Program-made: the position numbers and the translations under genes | The notes under the pieces: model-generated | The model's input: the letters and a program-made list of their open reading frames with translations, nothing else | Database searches by the model: none | What the model was told of the DNA's origin: nothing | Assembly (NCBI RefSeq): GCF_000699445.3 | Contig: NC_067197.1 | Coordinates: forward strand, 2,300,152 to 2,364,151 | Direction: 5' to 3' | DNA length: 64,000 nucleotides | From: Schistosoma haematobium | Lineage: Eukaryota > Platyhelminthes > Trematoda > Strigeidida > Schistosomatidae | Part shown: in pieces, positions 1-14,600 of the stretch | Position numbering within the stretch: the first letter of the stretch is position 1 | Layout: every line of letters begins with the position of its first letter

Positions 1-185
1 TGAATGTGTTACTTGGAATAGAAAAAGAGAAAAAAAGAAGAATCAGGGAATTAATATGAAATGGTATTTATAAAATATGTATTTACTAAATCTAACATTA
101 ACATTATTTAAACGAATAGGAGGTTTAAGGAAGATCTGTGCTCCTACATGAGAAGTAACTGTTTAGACTATCAAATTAACATGTG

Positions 186-305
186 AGGCAGGATCGTGGA
201 TGCGCACTGTTGAGGAGTCCCACAATAGGATGAAACGGCCGCTCAGTGCTTCCAAGTTTTCCATGGTGGTCTAGCTTCAGTTGACTCATGATCTCAACTA
301 TCAAA
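186..305 (+). mobile_element. Family A retroposon, 3' part
   Basis: Begins near the hammerhead and runs to GACTCATGATCTCAAC. The ribozyme is dead: CTGA reads TTGA. The tRNA-like 5' half is missing. Confidence 0.75.
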
Positions 306-775
306 ATTAAGTTTAATTTAGTTGTATGAAATATATCAAGCCTTAACAAACACAACTGTTCAATATGTGTATATTTTCAATGATTTGATCATTTATCCTT
401 GTAATTGTACACTAAGAATAGAAAAATATAGCACATATTGTCCCAATAATCCTCACATTCGATGATGTTATGGTAGATATGTGTAACTGATCTACTGTTA
501 TGAAGTTCACTGACTATAATCACTGTCTGTTTCAGTTTAGACATTTCACAATTTAATCTCTTAATCACTCTTGGATGTGCGATGAAAGTGACATTGAAGG
601 GAACTATATAATGAAATACAATATAAGTGATAAGTATAGTTTTACCTGTCTAAATCAGAGAAGAGTTACTGTATTGAAGAAAGAAACATTGAGTCTGCTC
701 ACTTTTGAAAACTTATGTCATTTTTTGTTTGGTTGTTTGTTCTTAATATTTTGTATTGTTTAACTGAATGTAAAT
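306..775. other. No recognised feature (gene-downstream intron)
   Basis: AT-rich sequence with no exon pattern or repeat I can name. The short open frame at 575-763 has no family signature. Positions 1-185 are likewise empty. Confidence 0.5.
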
Positions 776-777
776 TG

Positions 778-893
778 TGATCGTGGATGAGCACTACTGA
801 ATAGTCGCATACTAGAACGAAACGGCCGTCCACTGATTTCGGGTTTACCAAGGTGATTTAATTTTAATTGACTAATGAACTCAACTATTAAAC
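778..893 (+). mobile_element. Family A retroposon, 3' part
   Basis: Degenerate copy. CTGAATA replaces CTGAGGA, so the ribozyme is broken; the GAAACGGCCGTC half is kept. Confidence 0.68.
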
Positions 894-1695
894 TAACCGA
901 GTCAATAGAGATAATTAACTGTGAAAGAATATTATCACAATGAATGTATTTTGTGCATGTTCAATGCGTCTGTGTATAGAAAGATCATTTCCTTAGGAAG
1001 TAGTCACTGATGTTACTATCCAGAACAACAATAAAAACTTTTCATCTAAATTATTCAGCTCAGAATAACTCTGTGTGATGTACATAGTTATATTATGCTT
1101 GCTGTTAACTATAGTTATATTGTGTTATCCCTGTGTAGTTAACGATCAACTTACCGAATATTTGGTTGCCATACGTCAATCCATTGATTATCATCTAACT
1201 AATTAAACATAGTTTAATATATTCGGTTTGACGTTACATATTATGTGTAGTAAGTCTTGACTACATTGTGGAGATAGGCCTGACAAGTTTATTTTGTAAA
1301 TAGTTTTCAATGTTATTCCACGGTATGTATATTTAACAATAAATGACTGTAACTGTTGTTTTTAGTAAATCACCTTGAACACACTTTCCGTTATGATACT
1401 GACATAGCGTGACATATTCTTGCTGGCTAACAAATACACTACTACTCACACACTCTTCGTTCTATCTTCGTTTGTGATTGAGTTAACTGAAGTCTAAATC
1501 AAATACTGTCTACGTTTATAGACTGTAATTGGAATATATCACATCCTACGTTGGATTACATCACTGGAGAGTTCGTCAACCAGATTGGAATTACCAAGCA
1601 TTTATAATTGTAGTTTCTTAGTACCAGACCAAAGTCGAACATGCATCAATTTGGTGAACTTAAATAAATTCCACAACCCCTATACTAGTAATCAA
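894..1695. other. No recognised feature
   Basis: Intronic AT-rich sequence. A possible 40-nt exon at 1155-1194 on the minus strand is discussed under rejected items. Confidence 0.45.
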
Positions 1696-2055
1696 CATGT
1701 GCTCACTAGTGACTAGCTTCGTGAGGGAATTCTCGGAGTTCTAGTGAGAAGCCGTGACCAGTGGAGCTAATCCTTGTCGGGTAGAGACAGGTATCTACCT
1801 CAGTACAACGGAAGTTGGTCGCGCAATTTCGTGGATTGGTTGATGTTAGAAACTGTCACCATTGGATGCCGGTTCAGTGGTCCAGTTGGTTAAGCGTTCG
1901 CGCGCGAGACCGAAGGCGCTCGGTTTGAATCCCGCTCGCGGGATCGTGGGTGCGCACTGCTGAGGAGTTCCACAATAGGACGAAACGGCCGTTCAATGCT
2001 TCCAGGTTCTCAATTGTGATGGTCTAACATCAATCGCTTCATGATCTCAATCAAA
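1696..2055 (+). mobile_element. Family A retroposon, near full unit
   Basis: Order: body beginning CATGTGCTCACTAGTGAC, tRNA-like region with an A-box-like GGTTCAGTGGTCCAG and a degenerate B box (GGTTTGAATCCC), then the hammerhead (1954-1999) and the 3' tail. About 360 nt. It shows the family plan clearly. Confidence 0.82.
1954..1999 (+). ncRNA. Hammerhead ribozyme, family A, GTT triplet
   Basis: CTGAGGA, stem II GTTC/GGAC and GAAA are present, followed by stem III CGG/CCG and triplet GTT. Stem I has one mismatch. Confidence 0.66.
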
Positions 2056-2311
2056 AACCCAACTTTCTATTGTATTTGTAATAACTAACTTATATATATA
2101 TTAACATTACTATTGATCTTTATTAACTTTGTTGATACTTTTTGCGTTTATATATCGTCTAGTCCATCACAACATAACTAGAGTAAAGTCAATATGGAAT
2201 AGGGTTTGAATTTATGACTGAATCAATAAAAGTTGATTTCTTTTCTTCACTAGACCATTAATCTATTGAGACAGTGTTCTGATGGTGTATAATTAAAACT
2301 TTTTAACTCAC

Positions 2312-2647
2312 CATCTATATAATCTGGCAAGCCTTCTACATCTTTTGGTACTTTGACTAAGAAATATGGACTAGCATAACGTTGTAAACCTTGATCAGGA
2401 TATTTATCTGATTTATAATTGATTTCAGCTATACAACGAACTTGTATACGATTTCTAATATCTTTACCATTCAAATGACTACGTAGTTCATTCAATTTTA
2501 TTTTACCAATTTCTGGGTCTATATCAATATTTTTAGCTAATTCTAACGTAGAAGCTGGTAATCCATTCAAACGTATCACTTCTATGCCATAAATAATTTC
2601 TACATCTGTTATTGTCTCTTCAGTAATTGGTTCATTTGTTGTTTGAT
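2312..2647 (-). CDS. Exon 27: long exon of a two-exon Ig module (last visible)
   Basis: 336 nt, phase 1 in and out, donor GTGAGT. The strand [12 protein letters not shown] aligns with [10 protein letters not shown] of exon 25 but has Ile where the core Trp should be. Second-Cys strand [20 protein letters not shown] ends the module. The gene continues beyond the left edge. Confidence 0.87.
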
Positions 2648-5600
2648 CTAAAGAAATTAGAAAAATAATAATGATTAGTTCTTTATAAATAAAAAAGAAA
2701 TGAGCATCTATAATACATTTACTTCTTCAATATATACTTACTTACTTATTTATGCCTGTTACTCCTCGTGGAGGAGGAAAGGCTGCCCGAAAATACGCCA
2801 ACCAGATTAAACAAATCAAATCACTTAAACTCTTTCATTTTGTGGTTAATTTCAAAAGAATACACTGAACATTCGTACTATTATGAATAGTATTGTAGTG
2901 AACGAGAACACCAGTGGTGACAACTAAATGTATTTGCAAAATGTTAATCAGTTGTCTCAAACTTCATTGTTCCTTTGTCTCCACACCAATCATTCTCTGT
3001 TCTCATACTCTTTTCGTCGATCTTCTTAATCTTTTGTGCCAGGGATTTCACTTTTGACTGATGCTTCATACTACTCATATCTGTCGACACCAGTAGTATG
3101 CATCGAAACATTATTAAGATATATATCGGTTGATTGTATTACTCTTGTTATAACTTGTAGCATTTTGCCCCTATCAATACATGACGTAATGATACCGCCA
3201 ATTAGAGAATAATGACTTATCAACCGGACCAATGACATAAAAACCCGTACGAGGAATCTAAACACTTTATCTGTTTTATCTTTCTTCTTAGCTCTGTCCG
3301 TCTTCTTCACAACACTAATACCAGCCTCTGCAATATCAATCATGTATTTAAAACATACTGGGTTTATAGACAAACCAAAAAAGACCACATCGTACCATAA
3401 AATAGGAAACAACGTTTGTACAAGATCTAGCCAAAAGTAGCTGTGAATGTGTGAAACTGTAATTAATAGACTGGGCATAACTCAATAATGACAAATCGTA
3501 GTCTATGGATCAAAATAAAGTTTATGATAAGAGGAACATTAATATACATAGTTTAGTTACTTAGCCGTTATGCAATAAAAATATACGTATAGTAATAGTC
3601 CAGAAATAGATCCCAGCAGCTACCAATCACAATTCTCGTCGAGATATAACACGTGATGGAGCTTTCTAGAATATTAACGTGGCATGCTACTATTGAACAA
3701 TAGCATAACATGCCTCTTTGTGGATTGGCTAAATTATAATCACGTTATAACAAAAACTGCTATCTATAAATATCCAACAAATACTTCCCCAGCATTCTTC
3801 TATCTTCTGATTTTGTGACTGTAAAGTTCTATATGACCGAGTGCCGTAGTTGTATACTGTATTCTACATTAATCAAGTAGCGAACATAACAACTCTAGCC
3901 TTCTTAAATGTATAGTGACCTACTTTTATCAAGAGAACGCGATTAGTTTAATGGAAACAATTATTATTATAATCAATTGTACGAGTGATTGTTTTACTGT
4001 AATTGCTTGTTTATCTGTACTAAAGACATTTTCCCTTCCTTTGATAGTGACCTCGCACGAATTCGGTTACGCTTAGTAACCACACTTGTACTCCTTTGGC
4101 GCGTTCTCGGTATCCTTTCAATACCACAAGATCGCCAGCAAATACATCTCGACTACAGTCATTAACTGCCTTCTGATATTTGGCTTACGGGGGATCTTAT
4201 CGGTTAATTAGCACGTAGTCTTCCTGTAGTGGTGATCATAGTCAAACGCGACTCGACTCCACACTACAAATGTATTTCACTACATACTTTTTATATAATG
4301 ATTCATTTTCAAAAGAAATAAGATTCAATTTTATATGTGAAACTTTACAGACGACGACACTTAGTTGTTTTGAAATGTACATTCAAATGGGAACATGATT
4401 AAAGATTTATGAATATGACAAATAAATTTTGTTTCTTTTTTTGTTCTATGTCTATACATAAACATTGAAGATAATGAATTGTGGTTTATGTAGTTGAATC
4501 ATCAACCAGATTAGAAACTATGGGACATGTGATAAACTAAAGATTAAAAACACAACTACAATGGGGTAAACATAAATCACTACTATAAATGGGAATAAGC
4601 ATTAATGACTTAGTAATTTTTATGGGATATAATACACTTAAATGTTAAAGTTACTAATATGAGTGATTAAAAAGGGATCAAAACAGGTATAGTAAATGAA
4701 ATAAATATGAAGAAAACTAAAGTGATTGGGAAGAAATAGGTTTTAGAAACTGTTTATATAAGATCGAATGGTGGTTGGAGGTAGTCGACAGGGAACCCTG
4801 GACCTGGGTTTCGTGCTACTTGGATAGCTCAGTGGTAACGTCTCTGACTATGAAGTTGGGTGACACGGGATCGAACCCGTCAGGGAGCACCAGTTCCCTC
4901 AAGATTACACGTACACCTTACTGACGAGTGCCTGTATATTACTAACACTTTTGAGATACTAAAAGGTGTATGTACTCCTTTAGGTAGTATCGGTTTGATT
5001 TTATTAGTGATCAAGGATAATGAAACAGATAATGAATGGTCATAGTCAACTAAATTCTACCGAATATGAGATTTCATAACCTAAAACACTGTCATGGTCG
5101 ATATTCTATTATACATCATGAGATATGTTTCAATAAACGTGTCAACTGCACATTAAATGGCTGGATAAACGAATGACCATTCAATATTTCAAGTGCAGCA
5201 ACTTAGCCTTGTAGTGTCGGTCTCTATATTAAACCCATATAGCCTATTTTAGCATCTGGGCAACCCAATATATTCATTCTTCTTGAGTTACATTTTGACT
5301 TTGTTAATTATTCGCTTGTCAAACTTAAATATTATTATATAAGCGTACGTATGGGTATTTCCTATCTTATTCGTCACATGTGTGACTACAAATATTGATT
5401 CATGCTTGATTAAATAGAGTTAGCTCACATGCCTTCTTCATTGCGTGTTATTTTGCTTCGCTCACTTCTCTTCGCTTTGTTCCTCTGATTGCCTGACCAG
5501 ATTAATGAGTGTACAAAATATACTTATTCAAAACTTCGTTCTCGTACTTGACTTATCTCATTCGTTTATTTAGTAACGCGATTCAAATCGATAATGATAT

Positions 5601-8600
5601 AAGTGGATTGTCAACAAGTAGATTTCGATAACAATTATTCGTACAACCTGCCTAGAATCAAATATTCGAGGGCCAATAAACCCTTATAAAGGTGTGTATT
5701 AAGGAAGGGCACTCTCAGAGTAGTTGGATGAAATTGCTGATATAGAGATCTAGACAAATAATCCCATCGAAATTAGTTTGTAATATTACACAGATAAACC
5801 AGAAGGTTTCAAATATCAAAAGGGTGATAGAAAAATGAATATGAAGTGTAATTTAAATAAATGTAATTAGCTCTATAGTTACTGCCGGTCTCAAGCGCGG
5901 ATAAAGGAGGAGGGTTAGGTATGGGGTTAGCGACCCCATTCCGTAGAAAACTAACTCACTAAAAAAGCATTAACGAGAAACATATTTCAAACCAAAAATA
6001 TTTAAAAGATTAAACTCGCTTACTCATTGCAATACAGTTTAATTCTACACTTTCTCCTTTATCAGCTGATAATGCTCCATTCTCATCTAATCCATCAACT
6101 TTAATGAAAATATCACTGTCTTTTGTTGTCGCAACTAGAAGAAAGCAAAGCAAATTTATAATGATTAAGATTGATTAGAATTATGATAATACAACAACAA
6201 CTATGACTACGACTACTACTACTACTACTAGTACTAAGTACCCGTTTGACTAAACGCTTGAATCGGTTTCTTAAGTTCTTCTAGTAACACCCAGGCTAAA
6301 TCTACATGACAACTTGAACAAAAGAGAACAGGCGCAAAATGTGAACAGAAAGCTATACTCCAAAGTTAGTTTGTGTGCATAAAATTGAGGTTCCTCATAG
6401 CATTTCAGATAACCTTGACCTTCCGGAAGTTTCTGGAATCTTATCAAATATAGTTGCAGGACAGATAATCATCTAGTCAAAAATATGACACATGATGCTT
6501 CAATTTCTAGATGTTTCTGAAAAACTTCTATTCCTAGCTGGTTGAATGAGATATTTCTCAACATTTTCAAGGTCCCTCTAAGCTTTTTTAAAGAATACTC
6601 TGGATCTCGTTAATAACTATAACCCCTACTATCAAATTAACATTCATACACTTTGTAACTGATAATTCATTCAATTTCATTTCATCTTGGGAAGAACAAT
6701 AACATACTTCATTTGGAAGTATTGATTGGTTTCATTTGAATCGAACCAAATTGATATTATTGTCAGTGCTTGGTAACTATTAATAATGGTAATGTGTGAT
6801 ATGCTACCAACACAGTATTCAAAAGTAACTCTCTCATTATAAGGTTTAAAAGTCTTCAGTTACACTTCTGGACTAATCTTATGTGGTCTCTTCTGTGAAT
6901 AGCTGGTATTATACGAATATCCAACACTTTAGTTACAATCATGTGATGATCTTAGTTACATACTTTTGTAAGAATATCTAGTGAAAGGGGAATTCAAACA
7001 TCTTTTGTTCAAAGCTAAATCATGTGTAAACGGTAAAAACACTTACTTGGCTGCATAGGTGCAATAAAATCTCTACGTCCAGTACCATCACTATCAATGA
7101 TATCGAAACGGAAGTGTGGAGAATAAAATACTTCTTCACTCCGAGATAATTGAGTATCTTCATCAAGTGATTCTTCCGATGGAACTATTACACGACAACG
7201 GCCAAGAATTGATGTTGTTTGTTTTAATCCTTGTAAAATTAATTGATTTTCATTTACTTCTAATCGACTATCTCCTATTCCAATTAATGATGTTGTATCA
7301 ATTGGTGTACCATCTAAACGACTGAATTCCCAACCGTAAATTACAGATTCTTTTGTATGTTGTTTAGTTGAACGATCTTATTATTGGAAAGAAGTACATA
7401 TATATAATAAACATGAAATTCAAGGAATTTAGCTACTCATCATCTACTAAATAAGTACGTGAACTAAGTTGATATAAAGTTTATTTCACAATCGGTTTCG
7501 TGGAGATTTTTAGAAATTTCACTTGTTGAAATCATGAGTCATTTGAAGCTAGACCACCATGGAAAACCTGGAAGCACTGGACGGCCGTTTTGTCCTAGTA
7601 TGAGACTCCTCAGCAGTGCGCATTCACGATATATAACTGCAATCATTACCACACAATCTATTACTCGCAGCATTGCACTTTTTTCTCCATTATTTCCATT
7701 GTTAAAAACGTTCTTGTAACTCATTAGAACTCATACTTCATATCTCATTTACCAATGTTTACAATTGACTAATTACTGGATGGTGATCAATGTTAAGTAT
7801 ACCAGATCCTTTTTAGTGAAGATCAAATTCTATCAACCATGTTGCAATGTAGCTTCTAGTCTTTGTGACTCGACATTGCATGAACTTTATTGAGATAAGA
7901 TAGTGATTAGAGGTAGCCAATAGGATAGCTCAATGATAACGTCTCTGACTGTGAAACTGGGTGATACGTGATTGAATCCGTTAGCGAGCATCAGTTCCTT
8001 CAAGATTACATGTACACTTTTCTGACGAGTGTCAAATAGCAAGAAACCTAGTTCCAAGGTTTCCTGTTGACGGCCTCTAATCACCATCTTGTTTACCGAC
8101 GTTTCATGTTTTATCACCACATCTATTCAATCTCATTATTTGATAAATAAATGCACTATAACAAGATCAGATCAACTTCAGATAATAGACAATACGACTG
8201 ATCATTTATTTATTTTTATGGCTCATTTCTTCTGTATACGAACAATAGTTTCACAATGAATGATAACTTCATATTAGACTATCTTAAGATGAACATCAGT
8301 AAGTAGTAGAATTCCTTAAAGGTAGCATACAGACTAAATTACAAACAAAAACCATTCCAATTCGTTGAATAACGAGCCTTAGTAATGGTATAATTGCACT
8401 GAATTAAAACAAATATACTTACCTGTAGCAATACATTCTAATTTTACTGAAGAACCTTCAGTACCAGATAGTCTTCCACGATCATCTAGACCAACAACAC
8501 TTACAGAAAGACGATTTAATTTTTCTAAAATAATAAATATACATATGAGAATAACAGAATTAGTTATTTTTAAAAAGACTTGTATATTCTAGTCAGCTCC

Positions 8601-11600
8601 ACCTGGGGTCGCTCTAGAGGCTACTGCCGGTCCCATTCCCGGATAAAGGGGGAGGGTTGGACATGGGGTTAGCAACCCCATCCCGCAGAAAACTAACTCC
8701 CTAAAAAACGCTAACCAGAAAAAATTATTCAAACCTTTTAAACTCTGCCCTGGGTGTCAGAAGGTCTACATTTAGAAGAGTTATGACGTCAAATGATGAA
8801 AGCCGAGTTCTATCGGAAGTCATGAGGTCGATGCCCCTTTTGAAAACCAGAGCGACCATTTATTTAGGTACATGGAATGCTCGTACAATGTGGGAGACCG
8901 GGAGAGTCTTCCAAATTGCTGCAGTATATTCTATTCGTTTTTATTATAAACTGGATACTTCAAATTCGTTGTACAAGTTTCTGACTATCTACACCAACTA
9001 GCTCAGTGGGTAAACGTCTATGGCTTAAAATGACAGATATGGGAGTTTGAGAGTAAATGGAAAGATCAGTATTGAGATACAAGTGCATCCAGTTGACAAG
9101 TCACATATAATATGAAATATACATATCCAAATATAATAAATTGTTTTTGATAGAGTTCTGTTCTCTGAGCTGGATGGTTTGGTCGTGGAGCTAATGATGT
9201 CATTCAGAAAAAACTATGAAAGCTCCATGACCATGTAGCGTGGAGTCGAGTCGCGGTTGACTATGATCACCACTACAAGAAGGATGCGTACCAGATATCA
9301 GAAGGCGATTGAAGGTTGTAACAAGATATATTTGCCGGAGATCTCGTGGTATCGAAAGAATACCGAGATTGTACCGAAAGGATACCAGCGGGATCACTGA
9401 GCAAACGTGAGTGCGTGCAAGGTCACAATCAACGGAAACTAGAATGTCTTTAGTACAGTAAAAAAATCACTGGTACAATTGGTTATAATAATAATTGCTT
9501 CCATTAAACCAATCGCGTTCTCTTGATAAAAGTAGGTCACTACAACCAAACCATCCAGCCTAGAGAACACAATTCCATTAAAATCTCATGCAATTGGTTC
9601 CCTTTATGAATTTTAATAGAGCCAGAACAAACATTGATGCAGAATAGTATGAATTCATATTAGTTCAAGGTTTCTCGTCAGCGGCTTACAAACCAAAATT
9701 GTGATAGAATTTTTTTACATGGAGATAGTGTGAAAACAATTGACATACATGAGTGTAAATAACTGGGTTACAATAATAACTATATATATATATGCTAGGA
9801 ACAGGTCAGAGGACAAAAGAGGGGGGTTAATCCAGGTTGGGTGGTGTAATAATTTAAGAGGATCAGGTGGTGGAAATGTGTGAATAAAATTTATTTTAAG
9901 AATTAGGTAATAGGGGGGGTGGAGTATAAAATATCTTAAAATAAGTAAATGAATAAAATAACCAAAACACAAAACTAACAGAAACAAAAAGATTACCAAT
10001 GTAGTGATAAGTATATTAAAGTCTCTCTTTGGATGCATAAGTCCGGTTTCAGTTTTTTAATATGCTCAGAAATGCGAACCTGTACTCTTCTCTCAGTTCT
10101 TCCAATGTACGTGCCGTAGCGCATACATTGGAAGAACTGAGAGAAGAGTACAGGTTCGCATTTCTGAGCATATTAAAAAACTGAAACCGGACTTATGCAT
10201 CCAAAGAGAGACTTTAATATACTTATCACTACATTGGTAATCTTTTTGTTTCTGTTAGTTTTGTGTTTTGGTTATTTTATTCATTTACTTATTTTAAGAT
10301 ATTTTATACTCCACCCCCCCTATTACCTAATTCTTAAAATAAATTTTATTCACACATTTCCACCACCTGATCCTCTTAAATTATTACACCACCCAACCTG
10401 GATCAACCCCCCTCTTTTGTCCTCTGACCTGTTCCTAGCATATATATATATAGTTATTATTGTAACCCAGTTATTTACACTCATGTATGTCAATTGTTTT
10501 CACACTATCTCCATGTAAAAAAATTCTATCACAATTTTGGTTTGTAAGCCGCTGACGAGAAACCTTGAACTAATATGAATTCATACTATTCTGCATCAAT
10601 GTTTGTTCTTGCTCCATTAAAATCGTCCACCTAAGCTACAAATCTTTCCGATTGTAAGACAAATCAAACGTCTAGTGTTTTCAGGTTTATAAATACTTTA
10701 TCATTTCTATGTAGATTGTACATAATACACAATTTGTAATATCTTAAGAGATTATTTATACTCTCATGAACGTTCAAGAAGACAAAGACTCTATACGTAA
10801 ATTCATATGAAATTGTCTTTGTTTCTTTTTCAATTTACATTCATTACCTAATAGCGGGTTATTTTAAGAATCATCTATATGGAGTTGTGGAGATAGTTGA
10901 GTTGTAATTGAGATTACAACTAGATTAATGTTAAACTACTGTTGAAAATGTGAAAGCATTGAATAGTTGTTTTTATCCTAATATGGAACTATTTAGCAGT
11001 GAGCATTCACGACCTTACACGCGGGACTCAAACCCACGACCATTGGTCTCTCGTGCGAACAATTTACATCTACATCATTAAGCTAGCATCCAATATTGTT
11101 AATGCTTCTTACTATAATTTTCAATAGTGAAAAAATTCGATGTATCATGGGCATAATCAGAGTTTGATGTGGTTCTGGGATGTAAAACAAAAACATAAAA
11201 CTGTGAGATAACAAACAACAAAATAAAATCGAAAAAAATGGTTTAACATTCAATGACAGTGGTGGATATGCCACTCAATATCGTAGATTAGATGAAGTTA
11301 GACATTAACACCGTTGGATGCCGACCGTCTCAGTGGTCTAGTTGTTAACCTCTCGCGTCCAAAACTGATAGGTTCCGAGTTCGAATCTCGCGAGACGGAA
11401 TGGTGGATGCACACTTCTGAGGAGTCCCACAATAGGACGTAACGGCCTTTTAGTGCTTTTAGGTTTTCAATAGCAGTTTAGCTTCAATTGACTTATTATC
11501 TTAACTATTGACATTTAATATTCACTGTTTTTTGTAGGAACCATAAATCGATATAAATCGATATGACTCCAATTGAATATAAATGTTATTGAAATACACA

Positions 11601-14600
11601 TGTCGTCGATTCTCTCATGTAATCACTGACTTAATCAACGTTAGTGAATAACGGAATTAAATAAGTTGAATGTGAGAGTGTGTTTTGAATATGCATATTT
11701 CATCCACTCAATGAGACAAAACAAAGAGGAGCGAAATAGATTGGAGAAGCAAAGTGAAGTGAATGAAGCGGAATGAAGTGCAATATAGAGAAGGCGTGTG
11801 AGTCGTCTCCCATTCCATATCATTTTCGCTTCGCTCTCTTCTCTTCGTTTCATCCCTTTGATTATCTGTCCAGATTAGTGAGTGTACAAAATAGATGTAC
11901 ACAAAAATCCATTCTCGCATTTGATTTTATTAATTATGTTATTCACCAACCCAATTTAAGTCGATAATAATATACAAGAGTTACCAGAATGGATATTCTG
12001 ACAACAATCATTCATACGATCATCCATTTTCATACGAATTGCGTTCCGTTCCCGTTCTTTCACAATTGATTGATCACTAGGTGGTGATCAATGTCATGTG
12101 TGTCAGGTCCATATTTAGTGAAGATCGAATGTTTTCGACCATGTTGCAATGTGGCCAGCAGTCTAGGTGACTCGACACTGCGTACACTATATATTAAGAT
12201 TACATGGTGGTTGGAGGTAGTCGACCGTTCTTTTCTCATCGACCTTCTATACTGAAATACATTCTATATCTGACCACCGTTATATACTACTTGTGTAAAT
12301 ATAAATAACCCACACCACACTACGACCTATTTTCATTATTCAATATAAGTACATCCCATTTATGCTTACTGAATTGTTGAGATTCTTGTCACATTTTTTC
12401 TCCCAGGTATTTATATGCACAATTCCAATCACAAAGTATATTGGCTTAGTGATTAGATCATTGTAGTAGATTATATTTTTGAACTGTCACTCCCCACAGA
12501 CAAACACACCTTTCAGTATACTCAGTTCAGTAGTATTATTAGCTCTTTTACTAAGATTCCTAGCTCAATTTCCATTAAAGAAAACTTCTATTTGATAAAT
12601 GAGTTATACTGGAGTGAGCTCAAAATGAACAAGAATGAAGTAATGTAAATTTTCCATAAATTTTCTTCAGGTTCTACAATTATCTCATATCCAAATTAAT
12701 AATCCGAAAAATGACCAGGTTAAGGCATGTGAATTTAGGATTGTGATAAACAATTTAATGAAATGCATCCAGCCATTCAGTTTACATCTAAAGAAGAGAA
12801 TGATGGCCGAATAGCCTTTTTGGACGTTCTCTTGACTAAGAGAGCGGATGGGTCATTAAAAATGAACTTAAACAGAAAAAGTACATGAACTGGGCGGTAT
12901 ACGAATTTCCTGAGCTTTGTACCTCTACAGTACAAACGAAACTTGATCAAAAACCTTGATTACCGCATTCGCACTATATATTCTGCTGATATAGTCGAAC
13001 AAGAGCTTAACACCTTGCATAATACTCTCAGGGAGAACGGCTACCCTAGAAAGTTTATAATTAAATATATGGTCACGAAGGCGAAAGTAGGCGAAATACA
13101 AACAGTGAAGAAGAAATCCCTGTTCATCCGTCTACAATTCAGAGGGAATGCGGCTAGTGAAATACTAACTCAGAAATTACGTAGGACAATACAAAAGTTT
13201 TTTAACACCGGAGAACTGCGATTAGTATTTTCTACGCGCCCAATGGTTACACCGAAGCTAAAAGATGAATTACCTAGAATGACCACCTCATTTTGTATTT
13301 ATCAGTTCAATTGCTCTTGTGGAGCGAGTTATATTGGTCGAAGTTCTAGGAATTTACATTTTCGTGCTCGTGAACACCTTCCAGCATGGCTAGACAAAGG
13401 TTCGATGAAGAAAGTGAACAGCTCGATATTGGCCCATTTAGTACAAACCGGTCATAGTGCCAGTATAAACCAATCTTTTTCAATTATTTATAAGTTAAGT
13501 AATTTTTTGCTAAAACTGGTCAGACTGAAAGTCCTACAAACGGCTGAAGCAGTAGCGATCCGGATGGAGAAACCGGAGCTATGCGTACAGAAGAAATATA
13601 TTCAACCACTCCTCCTCCCCTGATCAACATCTAAGACAATTAATCAATCGTAATCTTAACTATTGAATGACCTAATTTGACTATGACCTTTCGTAGTCAA
13701 TTCTCATTGTCCCTGTTATCTTTATTCATAAATCTTTGTATTATTATTATCATTCGTATTATTGGTTAAACATCATTAATCTCCCCTATACATGATTCAT
13801 TCACTTCTCATTCATCCCTCTGTATTACGTCTTACTTATTTGATCGAATTGTAATTGCACTATTATTTCTGTCTCACCCTATATGACCCATATTTATTCT
13901 GATCATGGATCTTAAATCTCACTTAACATATACGCAGATTCGAGTTAACATTCTATATGAGTCATAGTAACATTAACATTAACAATTTCCAGTGGTTAAG
14001 TTCATGAGTCAGTTGAAGCTAGACCATTATAGGAAACCTAGAAGCACTGGATGGCCGTTTCGTCCTATTATGAGACTCCTCAGCAGTGAGCATCCACGAC
14101 CTCGCCCCCTGCGAGATTCGAACCCAGGACCTACTGGCTTCGCGCGCGAGCACTTAACCACTAGACCATTGAGCCGGCATCCAACGATGTTAATGTCTAA
14201 CTTCAACTAATCCACGAAATTGAGCGACACATCCACCATTGTCTTCGGTGAGTTACTATCTCACAACAGACCTGGTTTTCCATAGTGGACTCATGATCTT
14301 AAACACTGAAATTACTACAATCTCCACAAAACCCATCTGATATTAATTAACAATTTTATTGTATTTTGTTTATCACAATCTTAAATTCACATGCTCTAAA
14401 CGGTCTACTTTGCCCTTAACCTGGCCATCTTTTCGGATTATTAATTTGGAACCTGAAGAGAATTTATCGAAAAGAATATTCTTCATTCAGATATTAGTCT
14501 TTTAATAAGATGGGGGATATTTAAACGATTATAATGTAAAAAAAAATTTAACTCACCTCGATCTTTCACATCTTTTACATGATCTACTGGGATTTCTTCT

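Noticed and set aside
1155..1194. Possible 40-nt minus-strand exon with good acceptor and GTAAGT donor, open in the phase left by exon 27
   Set aside because: It is far shorter than other exons, encodes no Ig feature (DDNQWIDVWQPNI), and the next expected exon is a roughly 100-nt one with a cysteine. It may be chance; RNA-seq would decide.
3071..3478. Minus-strand open frame of 135 residues in a large intron
   Set aside because: No recognisable domain and no splice context; composition like the surrounding AT-rich intron.
3600..4270. Solo LTR of a Ty3/Pao-type retrotransposon
   Set aside because: A TATA-like stretch is present, but I could not define TG/CA ends, a primer-binding site or a TSD; kept only as an unclassified repeat.
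7116..7325. Plus-strand open frame of 69 residues
   Set aside because: It is the antisense of exon 25 of the perlecan-like gene.
9715..10518. Two identical 107-residue open frames on opposite strands
   Set aside because: They are mirror images within the palindrome, hydrophobic and AT-driven, with no family signature. The real coding trace there is the GIY-YIG end in another frame.
10544..10570. CTGACGAGAAAC in the Penelope palindrome, resembling a hammerhead without stem II
   Set aside because: No stem II, no cleavage triplet in a suitable place and no pairing stem I; most likely chance.
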